Origin: Buttiauxella massiliensis
Lineage (GTDB): Bacteria; Pseudomonadota; Gammaproteobacteria; Enterobacterales; Enterobacteriaceae
Assembly (NCBI RefSeq): GCF_902500225.1
Contig: NZ_LR722648.1
Coordinates: 203,676 to 267,675, forward strand
Reading direction: 5' to 3'
DNA: 64,000 bases
The translations under genes and the position numbers were made by a program. Position 1 is the stretch's first letter, and the number at the start of each line of letters is the position of its first letter. Shown here in pieces: positions 44,006 through 53,586 of this stretch. A model generated the notes under the pieces. That model searched no databases, had not been told where the DNA came from, and worked only from the letters and a program-made list of their open reading frames with translations.

Positions 44006-44533
44006 ATGCGCAGCTCAGTTTTGGTTCTTCTTCCGTGCGCGATGTTACTCACGGCCTGTACCACCAGCGTCACTCCCGCTTTTAAAGACATTGGCACCCG
44101 CAGCGGCCCTTGTATTGATGGTGGTCCGGATAGCGTGGCGCAACAGTTTTACGATTACCAAATTAACCATAAAACGCAGGGCAGCAGCGCGATTACCGGC
44201 TTACGTCCTTATATGAGTGACGCCCTGGCACAACAAATGCAAAAAGCCAGCACTTCACCGAACGCGCAGAACGAGTTTATGCGCAGCAATATGTTCACCA
44301 GCAATGCCGACGGTGCAGACAGTGCAGAAGTTGCCTCCGCATCAACCATTCTTAATACCGATGCACGCAATATTCCGCTGCGTGTAAAACTCACGAAAGG
44401 CAGTCAAAGTTGGCAAGACGAAGTGCTGATGATTCGTGAGGGCCAATGTTGGGCGGTTGATGACGTACGTTACTTAGGCGAGAACAGCCATGCACCTTCA
44501 GGTAGCCTGCGTCAGGCGATAGAAACAAACTAA
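44006..44533 (+). CDS. ybjP: Putative lipoprotein YbjP (DUF3828)
   Basis: A 175-residue precursor with a lipoprotein signal peptide and lipobox (LLTAC at residues 14-18). The mature domain has alpha/beta character resembling DUF3828, with a C-terminal stretch WQDEVLMIREGQCWAVDDVRY. The residue after the lipid cysteine is Thr, which does not signal inner-membrane retention, so an outer-membrane location is likely. In E. coli ybjP is linked to SigmaE/RpoS stress data and its product has been found with TolC complexes; the role is not settled. ATAAGGAAATAAAA precedes the ATG. Confidence 0.9.
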   Translation: MRSSVLVLLPCAMLLTACTTSVTPAFKDIGTRSGPCIDGGPDSVAQQFYDYQINHKTQGSSAITGLRPYMSDALAQQMQKASTSPNAQNEFMRSNMFTSNADGADSAEVASASTILNTDARNIPLRVKLTKGSQSWQDEVLMIREGQCWAVDDVRYLGENSHAPSGSLRQAIETN

Positions 44534-44751
44534 TATTTACATTCACCATCAGGCGGGAAAGGTAACCCTTGTAAATAGTCTGGAATTTTTGCATAACTCC
44601 GACATTTATTCTTGCCTCCCTCCCGCCTCGATATATTGTGCTACCTTTAATGCATGGCAGTAGTTATTTTTAGGTTTTAACGCACAAAGATTGCATAACT
44701 ATTCTGTTAAAGGTACCCTTTGCGGCTTCAATTGCTATTCAACTTATGCGC

Positions 44752-45480
44752 ATGAGTATTCAACTAAACGGCATTAATTGTTTTTATGGCGCTCATCAGG
44801 CGCTGTTCGATATCACCCTTAGTTGCCCACAGGGCGAAACGCTGGTGCTGCTTGGTCCAAGTGGCGCAGGTAAAAGCTCGCTTCTGCGCGTACTCAATCT
44901 GCTTGAGATGCCGCGCTCTGGGCAACTCACCATTGCAGACAACCATTTTGACTTTGCAAAAGCACCTGGCGATAAAGCCATTCGTGAATTACGTCGCAAC
45001 GTTGGCATGGTGTTCCAGCAATATAATCTTTGGCCTCATCTCACTGTGCTGCAAAACCTGATGGAAGCGCCTTGTCGTGTCCTGGGTATCAGCAAAGATG
45101 AAGCACGCCTTCGTGCCGACAAACTGCTTGAGCGTTTACGCCTGAAACCTTATCAGGACCGTTTCCCGCTCCACCTTTCTGGTGGTCAGCAGCAGCGTGT
45201 CGCGATTGCACGAGCATTGATGATGGAACCACAGATTCTGCTGTTTGATGAACCGACCGCAGCACTGGACCCGGAAATCACCGCACAAATCGTCAGCATT
45301 ATTCGTGAGTTGGCTGAAACCAACATCACTCAGGTCATCGTTACCCACGAAGTGGAAGTTGCGCGTAAAACCGCAAGTCGCGTGGTGTATATGGAAAATG
45401 GCCACATCGTCGAACAAGGTGATGCGAGTTGCTTCGCAAAACCACAGACCGAAGCGTTTAAATTCTATCTGTCACACTGA
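44752..45480 (+). CDS. artP: Arginine ABC transporter, ATP-binding protein ArtP
   Basis: The ATPase that drives arginine uptake through ArtQM. The 242-residue protein has Walker [10 protein letters not shown], a Q-loop in [12 protein letters not shown], the signature LSGGQQQR and Walker [12 protein letters not shown]. The ATG at 44752 gives the E. coli length; another ATG two codons upstream (44746) is possible, and neither has a clear Shine-Dalgarno sequence. It is the first gene of artPIQM. Confidence 0.96.
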   Translation: MSIQLNGINCFYGAHQALFDITLSCPQGETLVLLGPSGAGKSSLLRVLNLLEMPRSGQLTIADNHFDFAKAPGDKAIRELRRNVGMVFQQYNLWPHLTVLQNLMEAPCRVLGISKDEARLRADKLLERLRLKPYQDRFPLHLSGGQQQRVAIARALMMEPQILLFDEPTAALDPEITAQIVSIIRELAETNITQVIVTHEVEVARKTASRVVYMENGHIVEQGDASCFAKPQTEAFKFYLSH

Positions 45481-45499
45481 TGTATCCGGGAAAATAACC

Positions 45500-46231
45500 A
45501 TGAAAAAAGTTCTGCTTGCCACATTATTAGCCAGCCTGAGCCTTTCCGCGACGGCTGCACAAACTATTCGTTTCGCAACGGAAGCTTCTTACCCTCCGTT
45601 TGAATCTATGGATGCCAGCAACAAGATCGTTGGTTTTGATGTCGATTTGGCTAATGCGCTGTGTAAAGAGATTGATGCAACTTGCACATTCTCCAACCAG
45701 TCTTTTGATAGCCTGATCCCAAGCCTGAAATTCCGTCGTATTGACGCAATTATGGCGGGTATGGACATCACGCCTGAGCGTGAAAAACAAGTTCTGTTCA
45801 GCAACCCTTACTACGACAACTCAGCTCTGTTTGTCGGTCAGAAAGGCAAAGTTGCTGATATCGCTGCCCTTAAAGGTAAGAAAGTTGGCGTGCAGAACGG
45901 TACTACGCACCAGAAATTTATCATGGATAAACATCCAGAAATCACCGTGGTTCCTTACGATAGCTACCAGAACGCTAAGCTGGACCTACAGAATGGTCGT
46001 ATCGATGCGGTATTTGGTGATACAGCTGTGGTGACTGAGTGGCTGAAAGCAGAACCTAAACTGGCCGCTATTGGCGACAAAGTGACAGACAAAGGCTACT
46101 TCGGTACCGGTCTGGGCATCGCTGTTCGTCAGGGCAACACTGATTTGCAGGCGAAGTTCAACACTGCGCTGGCAAAAGTTAAGCAAGATGGGACTTACAA
46201 AACCATCTACGAAAAATGGTTCCAGAAGTAA
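45500..46231 (+). CDS. artI: Arginine ABC transporter, periplasmic binding protein ArtI
   Basis: A periplasmic solute-binding protein of the polar amino acid family (SBP_bac_3). The 243-residue precursor has a signal peptide (MKKVLLATLLASLSLSATAA) and the family signature GFDVDLANALCKEI. The second-lobe block VFGDTAVVTEWLK carries an aspartate typical of arginine sites. It is nearly the same length as ArtJ further on, and clearly a paralogue. The open frame continues upstream through artP, but the ATG at 45500 begins the signal peptide. It lies between artP and artQ. Confidence 0.96.
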   Translation: MKKVLLATLLASLSLSATAAQTIRFATEASYPPFESMDASNKIVGFDVDLANALCKEIDATCTFSNQSFDSLIPSLKFRRIDAIMAGMDITPEREKQVLFSNPYYDNSALFVGQKGKVADIAALKGKKVGVQNGTTHQKFIMDKHPEITVVPYDSYQNAKLDLQNGRIDAVFGDTAVVTEWLKAEPKLAAIGDKVTDKGYFGTGLGIAVRQGNTDLQAKFNTALAKVKQDGTYKTIYEKWFQK

Positions 46232-46236
46232 TCTGA

Positions 46237-46953
46237 ATGAACGAAATGTTTACTTTAGCGAGCGCCGCCGGGATGACCGTCGGCCTCGCCGTTTGTGCGC
46301 TAATCATCGGCCTGGCTCTGGCGATGATTTTTGCCGTATGGGAGTCTGCGAAATGGCGTCCGATAGCCTGGCTGGGTTCAGCTTTGGTTACGGTGCTACG
46401 CGGTCTGCCTGAAATCTTGGTGGTGCTGTTTATTTATTTCGGCTCCTCCCAGTTATTGCTGATTCTCTCAGATGGTTTTGTCCTCAACCTCGGTTTTGCG
46501 CAAATTCCTATCCAATTGCAGATTGAGAATTTCGATGTCAGCCCGTTCCTGTGCGGCGTCATTGCCCTTTCCCTGCTCTACTCGGCTTACGCCTCACAAA
46601 CTTTGCGTGGCGCACTTAAAGCCGTACCAGTTGGGCAATGGGAATCTGGCCAGGCATTAGGCATGTCGAAGGCGGCCATTTTCTTCCGCCTGGTGATGCC
46701 GCAAATGTGGCGCCATGCGCTGCCGGGTTTAGGTAATCAGTGGTTGGTATTGCTCAAAGATACCGCGTTGGTATCGCTGATTAGCGTTAACGATTTGATG
46801 CTACAGACCAAGAGTATCGCCACTCGTACTCAGGAGCCGTTTACCTGGTATGTGGTTGCCGCCGCGATCTACCTCGTGATCACCCTCATCAGCCAGTATG
46901 TACTCAAACGTATTGACCTGAGAGCGACGCGTTTTGAACGGAGACCCGGCTGA
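46237..46953 (+). CDS. artQ: Arginine ABC transporter, permease ArtQ
   Basis: An inner-membrane permease (238 residues, about five helices) of the HisM/HisQ type. It carries the EAA-like loop [24 protein letters not shown] in two stretches, the cytoplasmic segment that docks on ArtP. It starts five bases after artI, and its stop overlaps the artM start. Confidence 0.95.
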   Translation: MNEMFTLASAAGMTVGLAVCALIIGLALAMIFAVWESAKWRPIAWLGSALVTVLRGLPEILVVLFIYFGSSQLLLILSDGFVLNLGFAQIPIQLQIENFDVSPFLCGVIALSLLYSAYASQTLRGALKAVPVGQWESGQALGMSKAAIFFRLVMPQMWRHALPGLGNQWLVLLKDTALVSLISVNDLMLQTKSIATRTQEPFTWYVVAAAIYLVITLISQYVLKRIDLRATRFERRPG

Positions 46954-47621
46954 TGCTTGAGTATTTACCGGAGCTGTTTAAAGGCCTGCATACCAGCCTG
47001 ACACTCACCGCGGCATCCATTGTGGTCGCGCTGATTTTATCGCTGCTTTTCACCATCGTTCTGACGCTGAAAACACCGGTACTGGTTTACGTTGTGCGCG
47101 CCTATATCACTCTCTTTACCGGCACACCTTTGCTGGTGCAAATCTTCCTGATTTACTACGGTCCAGGTCAGTTCCCGTCCATTCAGAACTACCCTGTTCT
47201 GTGGCATCTGCTTTCTGAGCCATGGCTGTGTGCGTTGATTGCGCTGTCGTTAAACAGTGCGGCATACACTACTCAGCTATTTTACGGAGCAATTCGCGCA
47301 ATTCCTGAAGGCCAGTGGCAGTCATGCGGTGCATTAGGGATGAGCAAGAAAGATACGCTCGCTATTTTGCTTCCTTATGCATTTAAACGCGCACTTTCTT
47401 CTTATTCGAATGAAGTGGTTCTGGTGTTTAAAAGTACCTCACTGGCGTACACCATTACGCTGATGGAAGTGATGGGCCACGGGCAACTGCTATATGGTCG
47501 CACTTACGATGTGATGGTGTTCGGGGCTGCGGGCCTGGTTTATATGGTGGTGAACGGGCTATTAACGTTGTTGATGCGTGTGATAGAACGCCGTGCACTG
47601 GCATTTGAACGCCGTAACTAA
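46953..47621 (+). CDS. artM: Arginine ABC transporter, permease ArtM
   Basis: The second permease of the arginine transporter (222 residues, about five helices), with the EAA-like loop GQWQSCGALGMSKKDTLAI. It overlaps artQ by one base (TGATG), so the two permeases are coupled. A strong terminator follows before artJ. Confidence 0.95.
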   Translation: MLEYLPELFKGLHTSLTLTAASIVVALILSLLFTIVLTLKTPVLVYVVRAYITLFTGTPLLVQIFLIYYGPGQFPSIQNYPVLWHLLSEPWLCALIALSLNSAAYTTQLFYGAIRAIPEGQWQSCGALGMSKKDTLAILLPYAFKRALSSYSNEVVLVFKSTSLAYTITLMEVMGHGQLLYGRTYDVMVFGAAGLVYMVVNGLLTLLMRVIERRALAFERRN

Positions 47622-47644
47622 ACATCCATTCATCATCTTAAAAC

Positions 47645-47668
47645 GGCGGGAACTTTCCCGCCTTTTTT
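47645..47668 (+). terminator. Terminator after artM
   Basis: GGCGGGAA / TTCCCGCC stem followed by TTTTTT; it separates artPIQM from artJ. Confidence 0.88.
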
Positions 47669-47677
47669 ACGCCCGTA

Positions 47678-47716
47678 GAAATATAATTATACATTTTATT
47701 TGCATATAAATTCATA
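47678..47716. promoter_or_regulatory. ArgR operator (two ARG boxes) upstream of artJ
   Basis: Two 18-base sequences separated by three bases, the usual ARG-box spacing. The right box TTTGCATATAAATTCATA departs at one position from TGAAT-N4-ATTCA; the left box GAAATATAATTATACATT is weaker (about 10 of 14). artJ is a known ArgR-arginine repressed gene. Confidence 0.6.
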
Positions 47717-47785
47717 TGCTGGCATGATTTTTTGACGCCGGAAAACGGTGAATACAATAAAATATGACAGACGGGAGCAACACAC

Positions 47786-48517
47786 ATGAAGAAGTTTATT
47801 TTGGCCGCAATGTTCGCTACAGCCGCATTCAACGTGACTGCAGCAGACAAAATCAACTTTGGATCTTCGGCCACTTATCCGCCATTTGAATCACTTGATG
47901 CCAACAATCAGATTGTCGGTTTCGATATCGATTTGGCTAAAGCTTTATGCAAACAAATGCAGGCAGAATGCACCTTCACTAACCATGCATTTGACAGTTT
48001 GATTCCGTCGCTGAAATTCCGTAAATACGACGCGGTAATTTCAGGTATGGATATTACGCCTGAGCGCAGCAAACAAGTTTCTTTCACCACGCCGTATTAC
48101 GCTAACTCAGCCGTCGTCATTGCCAAAAAAGGTGCATTCAAATCCTTTGAAGAACTGAAAGGCAAACGTATTGGTATGGAAAATGGGACTACGCACCAAA
48201 AATATCTCCAGGACAAACATCCGGAAATTAAAACTGTCTCTTATGATAGCTACCAGAATGCGATTATTGACCTGAAAAATGGCCGTATTGATGGGGTATT
48301 TGGTGACACGGCAGTGGTAAACGAATGGCTGAAAACAAACCCACAATTAGGCACAGTTGGCGAGCATGTTACTGATGCAGAATACTTTGGCACAGGTTTG
48401 GGTATTGCAGTGCGTCCTGACAACCAGGTTCTGTTGACCAAACTGAATACAGCGCTGGCGGCGATTAAAGCTGACGGGACTTACAAAAAGATTAGCGATC
48501 AGTGGTTCCCACAGTAA
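47786..48517 (+). CDS. artJ: Arginine-binding periplasmic protein ArtJ
   Basis: A high-affinity arginine-binding protein that works with ArtQMP. The 243-residue precursor has a signal peptide (MKKFILAAMFATAAFNVTAA) and the same family blocks as ArtI (GFDIDLAKALCKQM, VFGDTAVVNEWLK). It is transcribed alone behind an ArgR operator, so its supply responds to arginine separately from artPIQM. ACGGGAGCAACAC precedes the ATG. It is convergent with rlmC, with a REP-like pair between. Confidence 0.96.
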   Translation: MKKFILAAMFATAAFNVTAADKINFGSSATYPPFESLDANNQIVGFDIDLAKALCKQMQAECTFTNHAFDSLIPSLKFRKYDAVISGMDITPERSKQVSFTTPYYANSAVVIAKKGAFKSFEELKGKRIGMENGTTHQKYLQDKHPEIKTVSYDSYQNAIIDLKNGRIDGVFGDTAVVNEWLKTNPQLGTVGEHVTDAEYFGTGLGIAVRPDNQVLLTKLNTALAAIKADGTYKKISDQWFPQ

Positions 48518-48530
48518 AGAGTAATGACTT

Positions 48531-48612
48531 ACATCGGATGTCGCTTACGCTAATCCGAACGACTCAAAGCCAGATGCTTTAAAAGGTGGATTAGCTAACA
48601 GCGACATCCACC
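48531..48612. repeat. REP-like inverted pair between artJ and rlmC
   Basis: Two small palindromic units, GGATGTCGCTTACGCTAATCC and an inverted variant (GGATTAGCTAACAGCGACATCC), face each other in the convergent gap, about 30 bases apart. The build resembles bacterial interspersed mosaic elements, and it can fold as a transcription end or mRNA barrier. Confidence 0.55.
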
Positions 48613-48615
48613 ACG

Positions 48616-49749
48616 TTAATCTGCCACTCTCACCAGCAGCACCAATACTTCGTAATGTGCCGTATGCGGGAACATATCGAATAATTGCACGCGCTCGACC
48701 CGATATTCCGCCAGTGAAGAAATATCCCGCGCCATGGTCTGCGCATTACAACTTGAATAGATAATGTATTTCGGGTCCATGTTATTAAGGAAGTAGCATA
48801 ACGCCTGTCCAATACCACGTCTTGGCGGATTCACTAATACCAGGTCAGGCACATCCTGTTGCTCAGTCGCAAATTTCGTGGAATCCAGCGCCTGAAAATG
48901 AATATCGGTTAAGCCGAGTTTTTCAGCCGACTGACGTGCGCAGGCAATGGCTTCAGGGGCAATCTCAATCCCGGTCAATTTCATATCCGGTGTCGCACAA
49001 TGCAGGCCAAACCCGCCTACTCCACAGAACAAATCCCACATATGTTTGACTGGCAATTCGCGAACCCATTCACGCGCAGTCGCATACAGCGAGGCGGCAA
49101 CCGTTGGGTTAGTTTGGAAGAAACTTTGTGGACGGATATACAGCGGCACACCATTAAACTGTTCTTCCAGCGCCTGCTGCTCAGTAAATGGGATTTCCTG
49201 CTCGCCTTCCATAATCGCCATATGTACCGGCTGAATATTGGCAGAAATTACTTTTAACTGTGGCAATTGTTGTTGTAACCATGGCAATGCCGCACGCAGT
49301 TGTTCCAGTTTGGCTTCAGAGCGCAGAACAAAGCGCAGCATCATGCCACCATCTATTTGGCTTTCAGTCAGCAACAGGTATTTCAACTCGCCACGTTTGC
49401 GTGACACGTTATAAGGCGTCAAGCCAGCACGGGCGATAAATGGCTTCAGTACGGCAAACACCGTCTGGAATGAAGCAGGATAAAGCGGGCACTCGGTTAA
49501 ATCTTCCGGTGTTCCATCGCGATGCAGCATCCCCAATAATGGTTTTTCTACGCTGCCGCTGACCACCATTTTGGCTTTATTGCGAAATGCCTGTTCAGGG
49601 CCACTCATCGGCTCAAACCAGTCATGCACCGCAATACCCTCCAGCAGGTGCTGAAGTTCGTTCATTTTGGCGGTGAGCTGTTCGGAAATCGGCTGTTCAA
49701 TCCACTGACAAGAGCGGCAGCGATTTGCCTGATAGAGCGCGCAATGCAT
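48616..49749 (-). CDS. rlmC: 23S rRNA (uracil(747)-C(5))-methyltransferase RlmC
   Basis: Methylates U747 of 23S rRNA, using SAM. The 377-residue protein has an N-terminal [4Fe-4S] cysteine set (Cys3, Cys12, Cys15 in [14 protein letters not shown], and a later Cys in ECPLYP). A SAM-binding domain ([15 protein letters not shown]) and the catalytic cysteine in [13 protein letters not shown] near residue 336 follow. The distance from Fe-S site to methylase domain, without a TRAM domain, fits RlmC rather than RlmD. The family name in older work is rumB. Confidence 0.95.
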   Translation of the reverse strand: MHCALYQANRCRSCQWIEQPISEQLTAKMNELQHLLEGIAVHDWFEPMSGPEQAFRNKAKMVVSGSVEKPLLGMLHRDGTPEDLTECPLYPASFQTVFAVLKPFIARAGLTPYNVSRKRGELKYLLLTESQIDGGMMLRFVLRSEAKLEQLRAALPWLQQQLPQLKVISANIQPVHMAIMEGEQEIPFTEQQALEEQFNGVPLYIRPQSFFQTNPTVAASLYATAREWVRELPVKHMWDLFCGVGGFGLHCATPDMKLTGIEIAPEAIACARQSAEKLGLTDIHFQALDSTKFATEQQDVPDLVLVNPPRRGIGQALCYFLNNMDPKYIIYSSCNAQTMARDISSLAEYRVERVQLFDMFPHTAHYEVLVLLVRVAD

Positions 49750-49794
49750 AATTAAATCCTGAAAACCGGGGGCACAGATTGTAGCACTACGCGG

Positions 49795-50284
49795 TTATTG
49801 AAGTTTAAAAAAAAGCCGGCTCCGCGTGGGGATAAACAGCAGAAATAGCACTAACAGGTCGGGAAGTTTTTGCGTCATCAACGAACGGAATATTTCACGC
49901 TTTGATTCACCAGGGATACTGAATAGCTCAGGGTAACCCCAACCAAGCGACGCCGACCACAGATATGCAACTGCAATGACCTGCGTGGCAAGAAATACCC
50001 AGCGTCCCCAATTACGCCCTTTCATAATGACAAAGGCACAACGTAATTCGATACACAGCATCACCAGGCTGCCGAGAAAAATCAGCGTCAAGTTCCACGT
50101 TTGCACACTGCGGTGAACAAAATCAATAACGCCACGAACCCCGAGCATGTTGAAAAGCAACATAAGATCGAGGACATGCGTTGAAAGAATAGCAACTGCC
50201 GCCACCAGCACTAAAGTGGGAGCGTTCAATTTAGCTTGTGTTTGACTTCGTTTCCTGAAAATTTCCGCAAACCTCGTGTTCCAT
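49795..50284 (-). CDS. ybjO: YbjO family membrane protein, apparent N-terminal frameshift
   Basis: An inner-membrane protein of unknown function with about four hydrophobic segments; a block FSIPGESKREIF near the C-terminus identifies the family. The main frame has no good start. An ATG at 50284 opens MEHEVCGNFQETKSNTS and then stops at 50231-50233. Skipping one base in the TCAAACA run at about 50240-50245 joins it to the main frame (AKLNAPTLVLV) and gives exactly 162 residues, the length of E. coli YbjO. So a one-base insertion (real or a sequencing error) seems likely; otherwise translation would need a non-AUG start such as TTG. A hairpin (50289-50317) lies just upstream. Confidence 0.75.
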
Positions 50285-50288
50285 ACGA

Positions 50289-50317
50289 CATAGTGCCGCG
50301 TCTGGCGCGGCACTATG
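50289..50317 (-). terminator. Hairpin between potI and ybjO
   Basis: A perfect 12-base stem (CATAGTGCCGCG / CGCGGCACTATG) with a five-base loop, 55 bases after the potI stop. There is no T tract on the minus strand, so it may only partly end the potFGHI message. Confidence 0.55.
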
Positions 50318-50372
50318 GGAATTATCGCTGCAGATTTTAAGTTGCAAGGGTGCTGCCTGCAACCCGAATTAT

Positions 50373-51221
50373 CTAAGCTGTACGCCTTGCACGCTGGATA
50401 TCGCGCAGACGTTGCTTTTCTGCTCGAGCCATAAACCACCAGGCTATTAAACCGATAACCCCGACGACTCCCAAAATTATAGACGCCAATGCGTTAATTT
50501 CAGGATTCACCCCCATTCTTACGCTTGAGAATACCAGCATCGGCAACGTTGTTGCCCCCGGCCCAGAAACAAAACTGGCAATAACCAGGTCATCAAGGGA
50601 TAGAGTGAACGCCAACAACCAACCAGAGATAATCGCAGGAGCGATCATCGGAACGGTTATCACAAAGAAAACCTTCAGCGGTGTCGCCCCTAAATCCATC
50701 GCAGCTTCTTCGATAGAGTGGTCCAGCTCCCTTAAACGTGAGCTTATCACCACCGAAACATACGCCGTACAGAAGGTCACATGTGCAAGCCAGATGGTTA
50801 GCATGCCACGATCGCTTGGCCAACCAATCGCGTGTCCCAATGCCACAAACAAAAGTAGCAATGAAAGACCGGTGATGACATCAGGCATTACCAACGGTGC
50901 CGTGAGCATGAAAGCGAACCCCGTCGAGCCACGGAATTTACCAAAACGCACCATTACCACTGCCGCAATTGTTCCGAGGATAACCGCCGCCGTGGCCGCC
51001 GCCGCCGCTATGGTCAAACTAAGCCCAACGGCGCTCATCATTGCTGAGTCCTGGAACAACTCAACATACCAGCGCGTTGACCATCCTGCCCATACCGTCA
51101 CCAGTTTCGAGCTGTTAAACGAGTAGATCACCAGCATTAACATAGGTGCATAGAGGAAAGTGAAGCCAATCACCAAAATCAAAATACGCCACGGTGAACG
51201 CACTACCGGTAAATTATTCAT
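50373..51221 (-). CDS. potI: Putrescine ABC transporter, permease PotI
   Basis: One of two inner-membrane permeases of the putrescine importer PotFGHI. The 282-residue protein has six predicted helices and the EAA loop (EEAAMDLGATPLKVFFVITVP in two stretches) that contacts PotG. Its start overlaps the potH stop by four bases (ATGA). It is the last gene of the transporter operon. Confidence 0.95.
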   Translation of the reverse strand: MNNLPVVRSPWRILILVIGFTFLYAPMLMLVIYSFNSSKLVTVWAGWSTRWYVELFQDSAMMSAVGLSLTIAAAAATAAVILGTIAAVVMVRFGKFRGSTGFAFMLTAPLVMPDVITGLSLLLLFVALGHAIGWPSDRGMLTIWLAHVTFCTAYVSVVISSRLRELDHSIEEAAMDLGATPLKVFFVITVPMIAPAIISGWLLAFTLSLDDLVIASFVSGPGATTLPMLVFSSVRMGVNPEINALASIILGVVGVIGLIAWWFMARAEKQRLRDIQRARRTA

Positions 51222-52171
51222 GCATGGCCCTCCGCGGTTCTATTCTGGTATTTGTGGAACCACATAATCGGCACAATCAGTAAGATAAGCATTGTTATTG
51301 CCACCGCGGATGCGACCGGCCAATCGCGGTTATTAAAGAACTCCTGCCACAATACGCGACCAATCATGATGCTATCTGGCCCTCCGAGCAGTTCCGGGAT
51401 AACAAACTCACCTACCGCCGGGATAAAGACCAACATAGAACCGGCAATAATGCCGCCTTTAGTCAGTGGCACGATGACGCTGAAGAACGTTTTCAAAGGA
51501 CGTGCGCCCAGATCCAAGGAGGCTTCCACTAACGAATAATCGAGTCGTGTCAGCGCGGTATAAATCGGCAACACCATAAATGGTAAGTAGGCATAAACGA
51601 TACCGATATAGACCGCCAGATTGGTATGCAGAATCACTAACGGTTGATCGATAACGCCTAACCACATCAGCACATTATTGAGCACGCCGTTATTTTTCAG
51701 AATGCCCATCCACGCATAAACGCGAATCAGGAACGATGTCCAGGAAGGCAAGATAACCAGCAATAACAGAATATTACGCGTTGATGATTTACTGTGCGCC
51801 ACCGCCCAGGCCAGCGGATAACCCAACAGCAAACAGCAAATTGTGGAAACGCCCGCCATTTGCAGCGACTGCAAATAGGCTTCGGCGTAAAGCGGATCGT
51901 CGGTTAACTGGAGATAGTTGGCCAGGTTAAGCACCAGTGAAATCTGATCGTCAGCCCAGGTCACCAGATCGGTATAAGGTGGAATGGATCGCGCAATTTC
52001 TGCAAAACTGATCTTGAAGACAATCAAGAACGGCAGCATAAACAGCAAAATCAGCCACAGATAAGGCAATGCAATCACCAGCTTGCGGCCATGACGCATT
52101 TGCATTTTTCCCAGCCACAATTTGAAACCGCTTGCCGGTGGCTCGGCCGGGCGTTCAGTCATCGTGCTCAT
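51218..52171 (-). CDS. potH: Putrescine ABC transporter, permease PotH
   Basis: The first permease of the putrescine importer (317 residues, six helices), with the EAA loop VEASLDLGARPLKTFFSVIVP. The N-terminal ~30 residues are cytoplasmic. It begins nine bases after potG and overlaps potI, so the three genes are tightly coupled. Confidence 0.95.
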   Translation of the reverse strand: MSTMTERPAEPPASGFKLWLGKMQMRHGRKLVIALPYLWLILLFMLPFLIVFKISFAEIARSIPPYTDLVTWADDQISLVLNLANYLQLTDDPLYAEAYLQSLQMAGVSTICCLLLGYPLAWAVAHSKSSTRNILLLLVILPSWTSFLIRVYAWMGILKNNGVLNNVLMWLGVIDQPLVILHTNLAVYIGIVYAYLPFMVLPIYTALTRLDYSLVEASLDLGARPLKTFFSVIVPLTKGGIIAGSMLVFIPAVGEFVIPELLGGPDSIMIGRVLWQEFFNNRDWPVASAVAITMLILLIVPIMWFHKYQNRTAEGHA

Positions 52172-52180
52172 TTCGCCCCC

Positions 52181-53314
52181 TTAAACTGTCAGCACCACAC
52201 AACTTTCAGCATCCCAACACAGGCGAACTTCATCGTCCCACGTCGGCATTCCTTTACGGCTGCGGTTCTCATTTTGCAACTGCGCGCTGATCATCTGGCC
52301 GCTTTTCAGGCGGACGTGATAGATCGACAGGTCGCCAAGATAAGCAATGTGTACCACTTCACCGACAGCAAAGTTGAAACCGTCGGCTGGCGGCTCGTCA
52401 CAAAGCATCACTTTTTCTGGGCGTAAGGCCACATACACCGGAACACCGTCGACAACGGAAATATCAGGGTCAACTTTTAGCGGATGCACAAGCCCTGGAC
52501 TATCAATTACCAGACCATCATCCTGGCGCTCTTTTAGCAGCCCTTCAAAGACGTTCACAGAGCCGATGAATTCGGCGCTATAGCGTGTCGCCGGATATTC
52601 GTAGACTTCTTCAGGCTCACCGATTTGCTCGAACTTGCCGCGATTCATGATGGCAATACGCCCCGCCATGGTCATCGCTTCTTCCTGATCGTGCGTCACC
52701 ATGACGCAGGTTGCTCCCACGCGTTCAAGAATATCCACCACTTCAAGTTGCATACGGTCACGCAGTTTTTTATCCAGCGCCCCCATTGGCTCATCAAGCA
52801 GCAATAATTTTGGCCGTTTCGCCAGGCTACGCGCCAGAGCGACACGCTGGCGCTGCCCTCCAGAAAGCTGATGCGGTTTACGTTTGGCATACTCCTGCAT
52901 ATGCACAAGCGTTAGCATTTCTTGCACGCGTTGAGCTATTTCATTCTTCGGTAACTTGTCTTGCTTGAGACCAAACGCAATATTTTGCTCGACCGTCATG
53001 TGCGGAAAAAGTGCGTAGGACTGGAACATCATATTGATCGGACGCTGATACGGAGGCACATGCGACAAGTCCACGCCATCGAGCATGATTTGCCCAGCGC
53101 TTGGCTGTTCAAAACCCGCCAGCATGCGTAGCAGGGTTGATTTTCCACAACCAGATGGGCCGAGCAGCGCAAAAATTTCGCCTTTATAAATGGTGAGATT
53201 CACGTCATCAACGGCGTGTTGCCCGTCGAAGGACTTTGTGAGGTTGCGAACTTCAAGCAGCGGGGTGAGCGCTTTGCGAGTTTTCGCGTGCGGACGAGGG
53301 GTTGCGTCGTTCAA
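52181..53314 (-). CDS. potG: Putrescine ABC transporter, ATP-binding protein PotG
   Basis: The ATPase of the putrescine importer. The 377-residue protein has Walker A GPSGCGKST, a Q-loop (MFQSYALFPHMT), signature LSGGQRQR and Walker B LLLLDEPMGALD. A C-terminal TOBE domain follows, as in other MalK-type subunits. The gap to potF upstream is 272 bases and contains an ERIC element and a hairpin, longer than the spacing I recall for E. coli. Confidence 0.95.
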   Translation of the reverse strand: MNDATPRPHAKTRKALTPLLEVRNLTKSFDGQHAVDDVNLTIYKGEIFALLGPSGCGKSTLLRMLAGFEQPSAGQIMLDGVDLSHVPPYQRPINMMFQSYALFPHMTVEQNIAFGLKQDKLPKNEIAQRVQEMLTLVHMQEYAKRKPHQLSGGQRQRVALARSLAKRPKLLLLDEPMGALDKKLRDRMQLEVVDILERVGATCVMVTHDQEEAMTMAGRIAIMNRGKFEQIGEPEEVYEYPATRYSAEFIGSVNVFEGLLKERQDDGLVIDSPGLVHPLKVDPDISVVDGVPVYVALRPEKVMLCDEPPADGFNFAVGEVVHIAYLGDLSIYHVRLKSGQMISAQLQNENRSRKGMPTWDDEVRLCWDAESCVVLTV

Positions 53315-53371
53315 TTATGTTGCTCTCCGGCAAAAACAAAATAGAGGTACGACCCGGTTGCCGTACTAATG

Positions 53372-53401
53372 ACGGACAGAAGTTTTAACACTTCTGTCCG
53401 T
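53372..53401 (-). terminator. Intercistronic hairpin between potF and potG
   Basis: A perfect 12-base stem (ACGGACAGAAGT and its complement) with a six-base loop. There is no T run after it on the minus strand, which argues for an mRNA-stabilising or processing structure that lets potF be expressed above potGHI. Confidence 0.55.
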
Positions 53402-53463
53402 GTTGGAGCACATGCACTGTTTCGGTGCACCGCTGCGTTGCAAATCTAATTAGATAACACTTA

Positions 53464-53586
53464 TACCCAAAATAATTCGAGTTGCAGGAAGGCGACCAGG
53501 CCGTAAGTCCCCAGGAGCATAGATAACTATGTGGCTGAGGCGCACGGGTGCAGTCAACGCATCTGCGGCTTGAAGTATGACGGGTA
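53464..53586. repeat. ERIC element between potF and potG
   Basis: A 123-base diverged ERIC. Terminal inverted repeats are TACCCAAAATAATTCGAGTT (left) and, read inward from the right, TACCCGTCATACTTCAAGCC. The inside keeps TTGCAGGAAGGCG and TCCCCAGGAGCAT of the ERIC consensus. It abuts the potF stop at 53587. The same repeat type occurs at 41461. Confidence 0.8.

Noticed and set aside
44669-44707. ARG boxes upstream of artP
   Set aside because: One weak box (TGCATAACTATTCT) is present but the expected partner three bases away matches poorly, so it was not listed as an operator.
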